Shown: positions 1 through 11,904 of the stretch, piece by piece
How the letters are laid out: every line of letters starts with the position of its first letter
Position numbering within the stretch: position 1 is the first letter of the stretch
Assembly (NCBI GenBank): GCA_030068145.1
Contig: JAPJBO010000040.1
Location: forward strand, 186,001-250,000
DNA: 64,000 bases
Direction: 5' to 3'
Source of the DNA: Diplonema papillatum
Taxonomy: Eukaryota > Euglenozoa > Diplonemea > Diplonemida > Diplonemidae
Position numbers and translations under genes: made by a program
The notes under the pieces: generated by a model
Told to the model about the DNA's origin: nothing
Databases searched by the model: none
Seen by the model: only the letters and a program-made list of their open reading frames with translations

Positions 1-2319
1 TTCAACGAAAAACAATTCCCTCCCCTCATCATTTTCCGGTTTCAACCGTGGTTAGCCAGTGACGCGTCTTATTCCTCTCTCAGCACCCGCTTTGTATGAA
101 ATGCTTGAGGAGACTGCCAGTTGCGATAGATCAAAGGAGGTAAATGTGCTGTAGCCCACACGAAACACAGGTAAATCTGGGTTTAGTGGGCGGGCGTAAG
201 CGTTCAACAAAAAAGAACAGGCACCGGAGCACGAGCGGCCTCCCAACCGTCGGGGGCGAGGCCGACCTCGATGGGAGACCAGTCGACAGCCTTCAGGTCA
301 ATCGCCATCTGCACGAGCAATATATTTTTTGTTTGTGCGATTTAACCTACATGTGTTCTGGTTAAACCGCTGCCAACGTTCTTTTTAGCTGTAACAAATA
401 CTGCCTCCAGTGAAGCAGAAATTGGTTGTCGCAAAAAAGACCCACTTAAACAAGGCAGCCCTTCGAGCATTTCCTTCGGAGAGAGCCTCTCGAGGGGGGT
501 TCACGAACCGCGCCTACCACCTGACTACCAACGCAGAATTCCATCCCACACGCGATGGGGGCAGGTGGCGTTCGCGCCCCTTGAAAAAGAAGACTTCTCT
601 CTCTCTCCATCGCTGCCCTTCACCAGTCTCTCCGGCGAAGGACGATGCCGGGGTATGCAACCTATACCCTCGTATGCTGAGGCCGAACGGGCCCAAATTC
701 ATCCGAGAAGCCTTCTTCGGAGCACAGAACTCTGTGTCTCTAGGTTCAGAGGTCCCCGTGTTGGATACAGAGGCCTCCTCCAGAACTTTCTGCCCAAGGC
801 ATCGTCTCATATGGTGGTGGTGGTGGTGTTGCAAGGGACAGCATCACTTCTGCCGGCAGCGGGATTCGCCACCAGAAAAGAGAACGGACTTTGAACTTTC
901 TTTGAACTTTCAGCGAGAAAAAAGAAGACCCCGACGCGTTTGACTCCAGTCAGACTTTGTGTGTAGTGGCACGAGGAGGGCGGAGGCTGAAACATCGCAA
1001 TGCCACTTCTAAGGCGACAACGAAAAATGTCGTCTTTACGGGCAGCGCGGTTCGGGTCTTGACCTTTTTGTTGGGTGTCTCCAAGTATCCCCCCCTCAGC
1101 AGAACATAGCGGACGACTGCCAGCACTCTACGCCTGGTATGCATGCTCTTAGCGTGCGGTTCGAGCGTACTCACACTCGAGGATGGCAGTGTGGTGCTGT
1201 GAAGTACCACCTAACCCATACCACGAGGTGCTCCTAGCAGCTGATGCAGCTTAGGGTACATATTATAGCCTCTAGGATGGAATGCGCGATGCTAGTGAAT
1301 ACCAGCTAGGTCGTCCTCGCTTTGTCGAAACTTGACCTTCATACCGACCCGGACCACGAGTGCAGCCGTCGTGCTCGCGCGGTGGCTGAACTCGTGGTCA
1401 GGATGCCCGCTCAAAGTTCTTGCATTGCACGTGAATACAGTCCTGATGCAGACCATCTTGTGCGGGAAAGTTGACCTCAGCGAGCCATCTTTTCGTTCAC
1501 ACAATTGTACAGATGCCAATGATAACAGCAGTGTTCATACCGCATAATAACATGATCGATAGCAACAAAAAGACTGGCGCTTCATTTTGTTTGTGCGTGC
1601 CGGTTGATCGATTTCTCACCTGTGTTTACCCTGTTTCTTGTCCACGTAAGGAATGGTGATCAGCCACCAGAACATGCTGCCTGCGGGGTTTTTTCCTCTT
1701 GCTTTCGCAACACATTGCAGGGCAACCCGCAGATTGTTAGTACTAAAGGAAAATAGAATACGCAACCACTGTTTTTGCTTCGCCCCTTTCGCCCTCTGAC
1801 GAGTTCCATCAAATTCTTGGTTTGTCGAAGCGGCAGTACAACGCGCTCAAACCCGTTGCATGCAGAAAATGGCTGTCAGTAGGCCCGTTCGTATGCCTGT
1901 GTCATTCATGCGCGATCTGGCTGTCAACAGGTTAGTAAGAGGTTGCATTAGTACTATCGTCCGTTGGGACTACTGACAGGCCTTCAACTACCCCTGAGCA
2001 GCGCAAAGTCGCACCCGGCTTCGTAAACAGACGGGCTGAAGTGCTCCGCCGGTCCGCGGAGCTCCCTCTCAAAAGCGACCCATGTATGATCACCGATCTT
2101 CCTCAGGGCCCTCCGTCCCCTATCGAGTCAGGCCAAATCTAGCCTGTACAGAATTTGAGTGGGATACGCACTTTCCCTCCGAGGGTTTACCGCGGGACGG
2201 CACACGGCACCACGCACTGAGTTCTTTTGAGTACATAATTAGCATGCACCAAGCAGTGTGAACTTGAAATGCAGGTACCACAAGGGGTAGGCTTGCATTG
2301 TCAAAGGCTAGTGTTACTT
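1..2319. other. Gene-free stretch with dispersed repeats
   Basis: I see no convincing coding exon here; open frames are short and lack the GC-rich bias of the real exons. About 85-225 is a copy of a dispersed repeat (RepA) with the motif GAGGAGACTGCCAGTTGCG followed by GGTAAATCTGGGTTTAGTG; other copies lie near 10.56, 12.6, 13.0, 16.45 and 27.75 kb. About 315-412 is an inverted copy of the sequence at 44.08-44.17 kb inside an intron of gene D (shared CTGTAACAAATACTGCCTCCA). The remainder shows nothing I can name. Confidence 0.6.
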
Positions 2320-2553
2320 GATACCGTCGTCCGAAGATCTCGACGCGGACGAAGACGATGAGGACCGGCTGGTGATATCCAGCTCCATTCTTTGAATGCT
2401 GCGCTTTCGCGCCGCGTGCTCTTCTTGGGGTTCCCCGCCGGCAGCTCTGCCGAGGGGAGTCGATCTTGATGTGGTGGACGATGAAGAAGATGGGGGGCGG
2501 TAAGGCTGGTGATACCCAGCTCCAACATCCATGCGGAGCATCAAGCTCGTGCA
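2314..2553 (-). CDS. Possible Ser-rich terminal exon on the minus strand (weak)
   Basis: The minus strand reads a Ser-rich tail containing RKRSIQRMELDITSRSSSSS and ending RSSDDGIK-stop. The stretch has an internal duplication: GAGCTGG(G/A)TATCACCAGCC occurs twice, each copy followed by a serine-rich segment. It faces gene A head to head. No start codon or good splice acceptor could be assigned and no family is recognised. It may equally be promoter-proximal low-complexity DNA of gene A. Confidence 0.2.
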   Translation of the reverse strand, partial: CTSLMLRMDVGAGYHQPYRPPSSSSSTTSRSTPLGRAAGGEPQEEHAARKRSIQRMELDITSRSSSSSSASRSSDDGIK

Positions 2554-2669
2554 ACAGCCATCGCACACACGTCCGAGTTTACCACGGACCACGGGAAAGG
2601 TTCCCGTGTATATCACACTGTAAACGACTCAACCATAGGCGGGAGGTGGAGGGGGGCGGGGGGCAGCCG

Positions 2670-5445
2670 ATGGCCGAAGACGGCGGGGAAGCGCCTGTCG
2701 GTGGTGACGGCGAAGAGACAGAGAAGCAAGAGGGAGCCGGCAGCAGTGAACAGGCAAAGGACGAGCCCCCTGCGGAGGCTCCCGACGCCGGCGATCCAGC
2801 CAAGGAAGAGTCCCCTGCGGAGACTCCTGCCGCTAGCGATCAAGCAAAAGAGGAGAGCGCTGGTGGGAAAGAAGAACCGCCTTCGGAGACTCCGGCCGCC
2901 AGCGAACAAGCAAAAGAGGAGGGTTCTGACGCGAAAGAGGAATCCCCCACGGATAGTCCTGCCGGCGAAAAAGCCAAAGAAGGGCCCCCGTCAGAGGTTC
3001 CTGCCAGTGACCTACAAGCGAAGGACGCAGTTCCTGCTGCCAGCGAACAAGGAACCGAGGAGGCCCCTGATGCGAAAAACGAACCCCCCGCAGACGCTTC
3101 AGCTGCCAGTGAACAAGCAAAAGACGAACCAGCGACACCTGCTGCAAGTGAACAAGCGAAAGATGAACCAGCGACACCTGCTGCTAGTGGACAAGCGAAA
3201 GACGAACCAGCGACACCTGCTGCCAGTGAACAAGCGAAAGACGAACCAACGACTCCGGCTGCCAGTGAACAAGTGAAAGACGAACCAGCGACTCCTGCTG
3301 CCAGTGCACAAGCAAGGGAAGAGAATGCTGATGCCAGCGATCCCGCGGAGGAAAACCCCGGCGCAGACGCACCGCCAGCCGGCAGCGATCCCGCGAAAGA
3401 ACCCCCCGCCCCCGCCTCTGCTTCCGCCCCGGCCGACAGCAACGAAGAACCGCCGGAAAGCCCTGCTCCCGACGGCGGCGGCGAGCAACCGAAGGAAGAA
3501 CCCCCCGCGGATCCTTCTCCCGACGACACCAACGACCAAGTCACCGTTTCTTCACCCACAGAGCCACCCGCTGCAGGCGGTAACAGTGAAACGAAGGAGG
3601 TCCCATCGCCGCCGCCGGAAGCCAAGGAAACGGGCAGTGAGCACGAAGACGCGCCGAAGCCTGCTGATGACGTCGACCAGCCGCACTCCCCGGTCACCGA
3701 CGCGGGGACCGAAGGCAACGGTGTCGAGCGGAAAAGCGGTCAAAGCGACGTCCCGGCGGGCGAGATGCTCGAGGACGTGCCGCAGGCGGAGTCGATGCAC
3801 TCCGACACGACGCTGCGGAGCGACAAGTTCTTCAAAAACCTGCTCGACGACGGCGCGTCGCGCGTGTCGATCAACTCCGGAGTCAGCGTAAAGGACGAGG
3901 TGGCGCGCATTCACAAACGGTACGCGACCCCTCTTGCGCCCACCTCACTGTAAAATCCTGATATCTCAAGCAAACTTCAACACTAAAGAAAATACCTGAC
4001 AAAGGACGAATACCGTCAACCTGTGCCACAACACCTGACAGAAGGTGCGCACTGGCCGTGCTATTATTATTAGTATGAGGTTCCGGTTTTTGATATGCAT
4101 TTACAAGGCCGACAGCAGGATCAGCAGTTGCGTGGCAGAAGAATTAGCATCATACCAGGGTTTCCGAAGTCGGCGCTTCCGATGGTGAACTTGTGGAACC
4201 TGGTGATGTCCATGACTGGGACTTGCGACACGACGGCGCCAAACAAGTTCTCTCAAGAGCGTACCTGCGCGTGACCCAGCGCGAGCAGCAGGAAGACGTC
4301 GTCACCTCCGTCGCCGCTCGAGGGAACCTCCAGACTCGGGGCATCTAAACTTAATCCCTGGACTGCTGGTTCATGAAAAATATATCCTTGCCGGATATGA
4401 ACTCGTTGTTGGTCACGAACCAGGCCAGCCAGTAGCAAAAGTGTCCACAGAGTCTGTAAAATCCCGGAATCTCAAGCAACCTGCAACTCTAGAGAAAACG
4501 AACTGGCACAGGATGAAGAACGTCAAATTCGCCGACGCGCCCGTCGGAGGCCAGGCGATGCTGAAGGAGCAGCTGACGCAGTGGGCGGCGGTGTCTGCTG
4601 CGGAGAAGCGGTTCCAGGTCCTGGCCGCGAAGCGGCGGCGGCAGGAGGAGGAGGACCGGGTCAAGGCGTACGAGCGCGCCCGCACCGAGCAGATGATCGA
4701 GCGGGCGCGGGCCGTTACGAACCTGCGCATCCGCGACCAGGCGCGGAAGGTGGCCCTCCGCACGTCGCTGAAGATCCAAGAAGCGCACCTGCGCGTGACC
4801 CAGCGCGAGCTGCAGGAGGACGTCTTCACCTCCGTCTCCGCTCGGGGGAAGGAGCAGAGGCTCGAAGCTGCGCAAGTCGTCGAGACCAAGCGGCTCGAAT
4901 GCCGGTCGGAGCACATGCGGAACATGTGCATCGTCGAAAAACTGGCGAAGGACGAAGTGACCGAGGCGGAGACCCTCCAAAAGCGAGAGGCGCACCGGCA
5001 AGACGCAAAGCAGCAGAAAGCCATCGACGAGCTCCGTTGCATCGTCAAGCAGTCGAAGGACCACCAGGCCAACACGTCGCGACAAGAGCGCATCGACGCC
5101 GCCGTGCAGCGGACGAACGCGAAGGCTGTCTGCCTGAAGCTCGAACAGCAGCAGACCCGGCTGCTCGTACAGAAGGAAGGCGAGGCCCGAACTGCCGCCA
5201 AGCAGCACGCGGACGCTTGGGTGCAGAAAGTGGTGTCCACCTCTCCGGCTCGGGTCAGGCCGGCGCGGTTGCCTTCTCCGGAACGCACCCCCGCCGTGCC
5301 GAGCATCGAGGCGGGCAAGTACAAGGGCCTGACTACCAACCGGTACAGCAAGGTCGAGAAACTCGCCGAGTACCAGTTCCTGCAGGAGGGCGAGGCGGAG
5401 GTTGACTTTTGGAAGGCGTCGCGCGCCAGGTCGAAGTGGCGGTAG
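2670..5445 (+). CDS. Gene A: acidic-repeat plus coiled-coil protein, two exons (2670-3919, 4512-5445)
   Basis: The ATG at 2670 opens a 727-aa protein if the intron 3920-4511 is removed (donor ACG|GTACGCG, acceptor GGCACAG|GATG). The phases match: CG plus G makes Arg, followed by MKNVKFADAP. Exon 1 is low-complexity and acidic (E, P, A, S, K), with a 13-aa unit AASEQAKDEPATP repeated about five times at 3105-3300 and many looser variants. It ends in a less repetitive segment rich in charged residues. Exon 2 is a long charged helix (RRRQEEEDRVKAYERARTEQ and similar), probably coiled coil, ending in a Pro/Ser linker and EYQFLQEGEAEVDFWKASRA. There is no signal peptide or membrane segment. The family is not recognised; a cytoskeletal or flagellar structural role is only a guess. 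Confidence 0.65.
4240..4345 (+). pseudogene. Intronic echo of gene A exon 2
   Basis: Inside the gene A intron, 4258-4330 is a degraded copy of exon 2 around 4783-4855: TACCTGCGCGTGACCCAGCG, then AGGAAGACGTCGTCACCTCCG. It carries substitutions and ends in unrelated sequence. It is not flanked by usable splice sites in frame, so it is not an alternative exon. Confidence 0.7.
4450..4511 (+). repeat. RepD copy at the 3' end of the gene A intron
   Basis: The last 60 bases of the intron carry a recurring module, approximately CTCTAAAATCCCGG(A/T) followed by TCTCAAGCGAAC and CTCTAAA, ending at or near the acceptor AG. Similar modules lie near 33.57, 34.58, 39.95, 49.75 and 59.24 kb, usually just upstream of an exon. 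Confidence 0.5.
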
Positions 5446-5559
5446 CACTCTCGGCCATCTGCGCATGCTCGGCTAGGCGGTGTTTCCTTGCGCCGTGCTC
5501 AAAGTGTCTGCCTCAGAAGAAGCGTCAGGACCTAAGCGGTAGAGTAGTATCATCGAGCC

Positions 5560-5913
5560 TGAAGCTCGAACAGCAGCAGACCCGGCTGCTCGTACAGAAG
5601 GAAAGCGAGGCCCGAACTGCCGCCAAGCAGCACGCGGACGGTGCAGAAAGTGGGTCCATCTCTCCGGCTCGGGTCAGGCCGGCGCGGTTGCTTTCTCCGG
5701 AACGCACCCCCGCCGTGCCGAGCATCGAGGCGGGCAAGTATAAGGGCCTGACTACCAACCGGTACAGCAAGGTCGAGAAACTCGCCGAGTACCAGTTCCT
5801 GCAGGAGGGCGAGGCGGAGGTGGGCTTTTGGAAGGCGTCGCGCGCAAGGTCGAAGTGGTAGCACTCGGCCATCTGCGCATGCTCGGCTAGGTGTTTTGCT
5901 TGCGCCGTGCTCA
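5560..5913 (+). pseudogene. Downstream tandem copy of the gene A tail
   Basis: This is a roughly 95% identical duplicate of 5134-5500: the last ~105 codons, stop and 3' flank of gene A. It lacks a 12-base stretch around the codons for AWVQKVV, which changes the local reading, then resumes TSPARVRP-like sequence through to the tail and stop. It has no start codon or promoter of its own, so it is best called a truncated duplicate. It appears more recent than the intronic echo. Confidence 0.8.
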
Positions 5914-8212
5914 AAAGGGTGGCCCTCCTGAGCAGGCCCTCCACGGAAGAGGAACATGTTTTCTCCATCATAGGAAGGGAAACCACATTCAAAACTCCAC
6001 CCTCTCTCTCCCAACATGCATACTCCGCCCCCTGAGAACGCAACCACACGAGGAGGAAGCATGGTTCTCACTCACGGTGGGGTAACCCGCCCCGGTACGT
6101 TTCGTCAGTTGTGTAAAGAAGATACGTCAGTGTTGCAGTTTTTTAACTGATTGCTCAGACACGGTTGCGGGCCCCTTCCCGCCGGATTCATCTGTGCTCT
6201 CGTACGGGTGGTCCTGGCTGTGACGAGCTACGAATAGCCGCCTGCCAAACCAGACTCACACAGCTGTCCTGTCTGCAGACCCTCAGGTTCCGCGCTGATG
6301 ATGGTCCGCTGTGTGTGTGTCCGTGGCTTAAAGGATCGAAACACGGCGCAAACGGGTGTTGACCACATCCATTCCAAGCACGTTCTTGCAATTCCCCCCG
6401 TACGTCTCGTCAGTTGCGACAGGCCACTGGCACCAACGGAAAAACCAGCATGATTCAGTAAGTAACCAGCATGACACGGACGCAGAACCCACATCACTGA
6501 TGTGCTGGCGGGCGGAAGTGGGCTGACTACAAACTTCACCAGGCGTACCGTTAGCGTTTCAGTTGCCGTCACAATGGCAATCGTTGGCTCGACGCAGGGC
6601 ACTTGCAGGCACCAAAAGCCCTCATACCCAAAGCACTCGCATTCCAAGCAAACAAATGGGTAGCCAGTGCGACATGCACTGCAGTGTGCCGCATTGTACC
6701 TTCTCCTCCTCCCATTTCGCCTCTTTTCTTATCGAGGGCGCAGTGCGGCTTTCCTCAAGGTTCTACCAGGAATTATGTTCGAGTCGGTTTCCCGGGTTCC
6801 GAAACCGGTATTGGGCTAAAAACCGGGTTTGGAAAAAGAAAGAGTAGGTTGGCCCCAGCCCGGCTTGCGCCCTACCACTCTGCGTTGCCACGCGAAAAAT
6901 AGACGAAACGGAATAGGCGTGTGTTTGTTGGTACGTGCCGGGGGAGGATTAGCCTGCTAGTGATTGATAGTGATCGTTAGGCTAATCTTCTCCCAAACAC
7001 GCTGTCAGCGTTCTCTTTCGTGTTTATGCTACGAAAAAGTGACACCCCGCTAAACCCGAGACAAAGAGCTTAAGACCTAACTTAACCCCTGGTCTACGCG
7101 CAAGGGAGTCTCGCCCGAAGAAAAAGAGATTTCGGCATCTTCCTGAAGGCGAGTGTGAAACCCAGCTCGACCACCGACGAACTAGTTTGCTGATGTGCTC
7201 AACAAACCGTTCCCTCAATTGTGTGTCTATAGCACGAAGTGTTGTTTTCTTCTTTTTGAGGGAGAGACTCAGAGAGACAGAGAGAGAGAGGTTCTTTTTT
7301 CTTCTGTGCTTTCTCCACTTTTCTCCGTGTGAGCTGAGGACTTGCTTTCCACGTTCGACTTGCCAGCTCACGTGTACGTGTACGCCTTGCCTTCAACCTT
7401 CTTCGGAGCGTTCTGTTCCTGTTATTTGTTCCAGTTTTGCTCTGCAGGTTAAGTTGCGAGGGTGACACGAGGTGAGCTGATCTTACTCGCTTGGAAAGAA
7501 CCGTGGAATACACCCAGAGGTCCATGGCATGGGCGTCGATCTCAAAACTACGTCGGCCCGTCGCCTGACTGTGACAAACTCTGATGGAAAGCACCAGTAA
7601 TTGCTATGCAGCACTGGGATAAGGATGGACCTGATGGACAGTGGTATATCGTGTACATCGTCATAGCTTGGTTGGTGGTAGGTTAGAATACTTGTAGCTA
7701 TGGCCTGCATTGGTTACTAGGTGACTACCTCTTCAATCGTACCGTGTCGTTCTGGCGTTGACTATAATCGTCTGTGATAGCCTACTGTAGCCTGTGCTAG
7801 CCTGTGATAGATAGACTGAGGTTAGCATGCAGAGTATCTGTAGCGATGGCCTGCATTAGTCACTAGGTGACTACCTCTTTGGGTTAGAATGCAAAGAATC
7901 TGCGGCGAGACTCTGCGTCGACTGTGGTGGACCGGCTTGACAATACTCAAGACCATAACTGCGATGGATATCAAACCAACGCCACGCAGAAACAGGGGTC
8001 GGACGGTGGGGGAAACAGGGGGCCGCGGGGACACGGCTGCAAGGAAAGCCACAGCAGCTGTGGGGATAGCCGGCCGAGGGAGTTAGACCCCACCCCCCCC
8101 GCCCCCAGCCGCCCACCCCCGACACCTTCGCCACCCTGCGGAGCCAGTGGTAAGGGCAAGGAGCAGGGCCGCGAGTGGGCCGAGGTCGGGGGAGGCGAGC
8201 GTGGGCGGCATC
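5914..8212. other. Intergenic repeats between genes A and B
   Basis: No supported gene. About 6205-6425 is a dispersed repeat (RepF; motifs GACGAGCTACGAATAGCC and CCAAGCACG(T/G)TCTTGCA) found again near 28.8-29.2 kb and in part near 63.6 kb. About 6915-7035 is an inverted copy of the RepB hairpin family. 7693-7735 and 7838-7880 are near-identical direct repeats (ATGGCCTGCATT...CACTAGGTGACTACCTCTT), and 7770-7815 has short GCCTGTGATAG-type tandem units. Confidence 0.55.
6915..7035 (-). repeat. RepB hairpin element (inverted copy)
   Basis: Read on the minus strand this matches 58150-58265: AGAGAACGCTG(G/A)CAGCGTGTTTGGG, then GATTAGCCT, a short AT-rich loop, AGGCTAATC, then a pyrimidine run and GGCACGTAC. 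The inner arms GATTAGCCT and AGGCTAATC are perfect reverse complements. It resembles a small MITE or a structured RNA-derived repeat. Confidence 0.55.
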
Positions 8213-11200
8213 ATGGGGGACTACTGGAGGAACCGGGCGACCGGATGGGGCGTCGCGCCCAGCCAGTACACGCAGCAGACGATGAACCAGCCGGCGTACC
8301 CCCAAAGCGGTGGGCTGTCGCCGTACGGGTCGTCTACCAACTACAACGACGTCTACAACCAGCAGTGGGGTTCGAACGCGTCTTCAATCCCGTCGGTCGT
8401 GCCCGTGTCCGGCCTGGTCAGCGGCGGGAACAGCAGCTACCCCGGCTCGTACAACTTCCCCTACGGCCAGACCGCCGCGGGGGGCCCGAATGCCGCGGCC
8501 AGCCGCGGCCAGGGCGCCGCGCAGCCGCCGCCGCCGAGCAACCCCGTCACGACGCCGGCCCCCAAAAAGCCGCTCGCGAAGGACCTCTCGGGCGCCGACG
8601 TCCCCGAGGGCTACGAAGAGCTGTTCAAAGCCGTGAAGTTCCTCGTCGCCGCCCAGCTCAGCAAGTTCCTCCCGCTGCCCAGTATGTGTTCCCTTTTTTT
8701 TCTTGAAAGTATGCCAATACTGCAGGGAATAGTTGACTAGACCTCTTGAGTTTGTGCTAACCACGAATTGGGGAGTCGGGAGAACCTACAAAGCCAAAAG
8801 CAGGACAGACCCCCCCGTTCGTGAGAAAAAGCGAAGAATAGAGCTGCAACTCAACTATTCTGCTGTATACGCACCTGCTTTGTAAGGCAGGGAAAGCCTG
8901 CTACACGGGAGCCAAGCTTCACGTGTTCGGCGGTGCTGCAGAGCCACGGGCCTACGGTCAAGTGGCTACTAAAGCATCATGGCTTGGCGCACCTTGGGGC
9001 TTGGCGCTTGCGCCGAACACAAGCTCGTCGAGACGGTCAACCACAGGGCAGAGCGGACGGGGTTGTAGCACTGGGCTGCCTCAACTCAAGCTTTGCAAGC
9101 TGTGGTTGACCGCATTGTGTTCCACGAATGCAAGCTTGTGCAATGAGCGAACAAACCATACTAAGGTCGTTCATGCGTCTCCACCGCGTGGAAGTGGGGC
9201 CTGGTTGGGTTTGTGCTTGAAGACGTACATATGCTCACCGTACACCCCACACAGAGTACTTCGACAACAACTACGAAGAGTTCGTCAAGTGCGCAAAGCA
9301 CCTCATCGACAGAGTGTACACAGCGGTATGTCATCCACTTCTTCGTTCGTTCGTTCCTCTTTTTTGCTCCTTTCGTCATTCCAACCGGAATGACTCGATC
9401 GATGATTACCGGCAAGCCCTTTGTCGTCGAATCACCCGACATGGACATCATGTCGTCGGATATTGCTATGCATACACACGAACCGTACCACTGCACGGGG
9501 TGCAGTTTCCGCTGGCTTATCGGGCGATGTCAAAAACGCAGCAAGGTGCAGACTGTGCACGGTGTGTGGTGGATTGACCGCGTTTCTACATCAAAGCGCC
9601 CCCTTGTCATCTCTCGCGTGCACGGGTTGCAAACGTATCCGGCCGTGGTTGGAATTTTATGTCTGCAACAGCGGGTCCTACCTGCGCCGTGATTCTGGTG
9701 TCCTTTGAGCCATGGACACATTCGACGGAACACGGTCTGGTTTGTGTCCCGCTCACCATTTTGACTCCCAGCCTCCAACGGTCAGCAGGAAACACGAGGT
9801 TACTAACATGTTATGCTTACAGTCAAACACGCCGCAGGAAAAAACACGAGGTGGGCGCGAAGTGCATCACACGCGACGAATGCAGGAGGGCGCGATTCGG
9901 TTCGTCAACGCGTACATGAAGCAGTACGCCATCCGAAAAGAGCAAAAGAAGCGCGAAATGCGGAAGCGGAAAGCGGCCGGCACCGCGGACGGCGAAAAGA
10001 AGACGAAGAAGTGGCGGAAAAAGATGTACGGCGACGCCGACGTACGCCCCCTTTTTCTTTTTAGCCGCATGCAATGTGTGAGGAAACTGAACCGCCCCAA
10101 GTAGGACCTTCTGATCATGATCATTTGCAAACAATTTGCCACCTGAAACCACGTCCAGGGTTTGGGCTCAGGGTAGTATGGTCAACAAAAACTCTAGTTT
10201 CCCTTTCTACTTTCTCGTACTCTCGCGGTGTACGGTTTTTTGTCGGGGGGGGGGGGGGGGGTTCTTGGTTTAGGCAGAATCCTGCCTCTTCTTCGCGGGA
10301 ATGCAGTGATTTGTTTTCTGGGAAAAGGCAAAAAATATGAACAAGTGAATTTTGATCAGCCGGCAAACACAACCCTGTGCTTTGCCAAACCCTTCAGCTG
10401 AGGTCTTCCCCTCGTTTTCGACGAAGAAAGCTTGTTGTTTCATTATTACCACGGTCGGGTCGTGTGGGATGCTGTCTTAGCTACTTTGATCATCGAAGGC
10501 CAAGGTGCTAACAGGGAAACCCATACAAAAAGCGAGTTTCTTTTGGGAGGCAAAGCCTCGCCGGAGTAAACCTGGGTTTAGTGGCGGGCGTAAGCGTTCA
10601 ACAAAACTCATTTGTACACAGCTGGTTGGCACGCCGTTCGTGCCGCAGGAAGACTACGAGAGCATCCGGGACGCGAGTGAGGAGAGGAACGAGCGCGCGG
10701 AGGAGCAAGAACCCGAAGACGAGGGCGAGAAGCCCGCCAGCGTCAAGCCGCCGACGCAATCCGCGAAGCGGACGCCGGCGGCGAAGGTGCCCCCGCCGCT
10801 GAAGAAGGAGACGCTGCTCAAGGCGAGTTCGCAGACCCAGGAGCTTCCCGCGGAGCCGGAGCCCATCCTGTTCTCGTCCCAGCCGCCCCGCAACCGGATG
10901 GGCGTCCGCGTCGACTACGGCTACGACGAGGAAGAAATCGTCGACATCAGCATGAGCGACGCGAGCAGCGAGCCGAACCGCAACGTATTTCTTTCATTTG
11001 GGGCCGGCTAGCGGCTGCAGCTGCATCCGGGTGAAAGGGGGGGGAATCTCGGTGTCAGTCGCAGCAGTAGGAAATGAGAGCGCGCTTCAAGAACCGGCAA
11101 CGGGCAACAACGACACACACGTCCATGCACTGCCACAGCACACGTGCATACCTATATACGATACCGTGCGAGAAACCCGGAGACTTCAAGAGCCTCCGGT

Positions 11201-11904
11201 ATTCTCAATGCGGAAGCGTTCACTCCAAAAGCCGAACAGTCGGCAACACGCAACAACGACACACACGTCCATGCACTGCCGCAGCACACGTGCATTACCT
11301 TTCTACGATACCGTGCGAAAACCCCGGAGACTTCAAGAGCCTCCGGTATTCTCAATGCGAGCGTTCACACCAAAAGCCGAATAGTCGGCAACACGCAACA
11401 ACGACACACACGTCCATGCACTGCCGCAGCACACGTGCATACCTATATACGATACCGTGCGAAAAACCCGGAGACTCCAAGAGCCTTCCGTATTCTCAAT
11501 GCGCGAGCACTCACTCCACAAGCCGAATGGTCGGCATGTGGATGCAACAACGACGCACACGTCCACCTATACACGATACCGTACGGGAAACCCGAAGACT
11601 TTGAATCCCGCGGATTCTGAATGCGCGAGCTTTTACTCCAAAAAGGAAACCCCCCTCCGCCCCACGTCTTGACCGCTCAGCACACGAACTAGTCCAGAAA
11701 AGCAACCCACAAACACACGCATACACACAGTCTCCGGGCAGGGCTGAGCCTTTGAGCCCATTCCTCTCGCCGTTCCGGGAAGAAGCGCCGGGCGACTTCT
11801 CGCACTTGGTGAAAGTCGAGCGGGAGGTCGAAACCACGACGACGACAGTGGTCGTCGAGACCGAGAAGAAGACCACCACGCCTGCCGCCAAGCCCGCGAC
11901 ATAG
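8213..11904 (+). CDS. Gene B: five-exon protein of unknown family (8213-8681, 9255-9325, 9823-10041, 10622-10984, 11731-11904)
   Basis: All four junctions are GT-AG and phase-consistent, giving 431 aa from ATG 8213 to TAG 11904. The N-terminus is Gly/Asn/Tyr/Pro-rich and probably disordered (MGDYWRNRATGWG...). Exons 1-2 encode a compact helical segment, EGYEELFKAVKFLVAAQLS then FDNNYEEFVKCAKHLIDRVY. Exon 3 is strongly basic (KEQKKREMRKRKAAG), a likely nuclear-localisation or nucleic-acid-binding patch. Exon 4 is acidic and Pro-rich, and exon 5 ends in a Thr/Lys tail. There is no signal peptide. I do not recognise the family; a basic nuclear adaptor is one reading. The introns hold RepC (8905-9130) and a 145-bp tandem array (11050-11640). 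Confidence 0.7.
8905..9130 (+). repeat. RepC hairpin repeat in gene B intron 1
   Basis: About 210 bp closely match 26328-26561 in an intron of the WD gene (shared CAGAGCCACGGGCCTACGGT). The 3' half can fold: GACGGTCA(A/G)CCACAG near the middle pairs with CTGTGG(T/C)TGACC downstream. In the 26.4-kb copy the 15-base arms are perfect complements. Both copies lie inside introns, in the same orientation as the host gene. Confidence 0.6.
11050..11640 (+). repeat. 145-bp tandem array in gene B intron 4
   Basis: About 3.5 copies of a ~145-bp unit; CGACACACACGTCCATGCAC recurs at 11111, 11257 and 11402. Each unit contains a RepD-like segment (CCCGGAGACT(T/C)CAAGAGCC, then TTCTCAATGCG). The last unit is shorter and more diverged. 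The array fills most of the intron between exons 4 and 5. Confidence 0.75.

Noticed and set aside
10244..10261. Poly-G run as a functional signal
   Set aside because: Similar C or G runs occur at many places (14072, 47262, 48300, 57351, 58681); simple homopolymer tracts without context.
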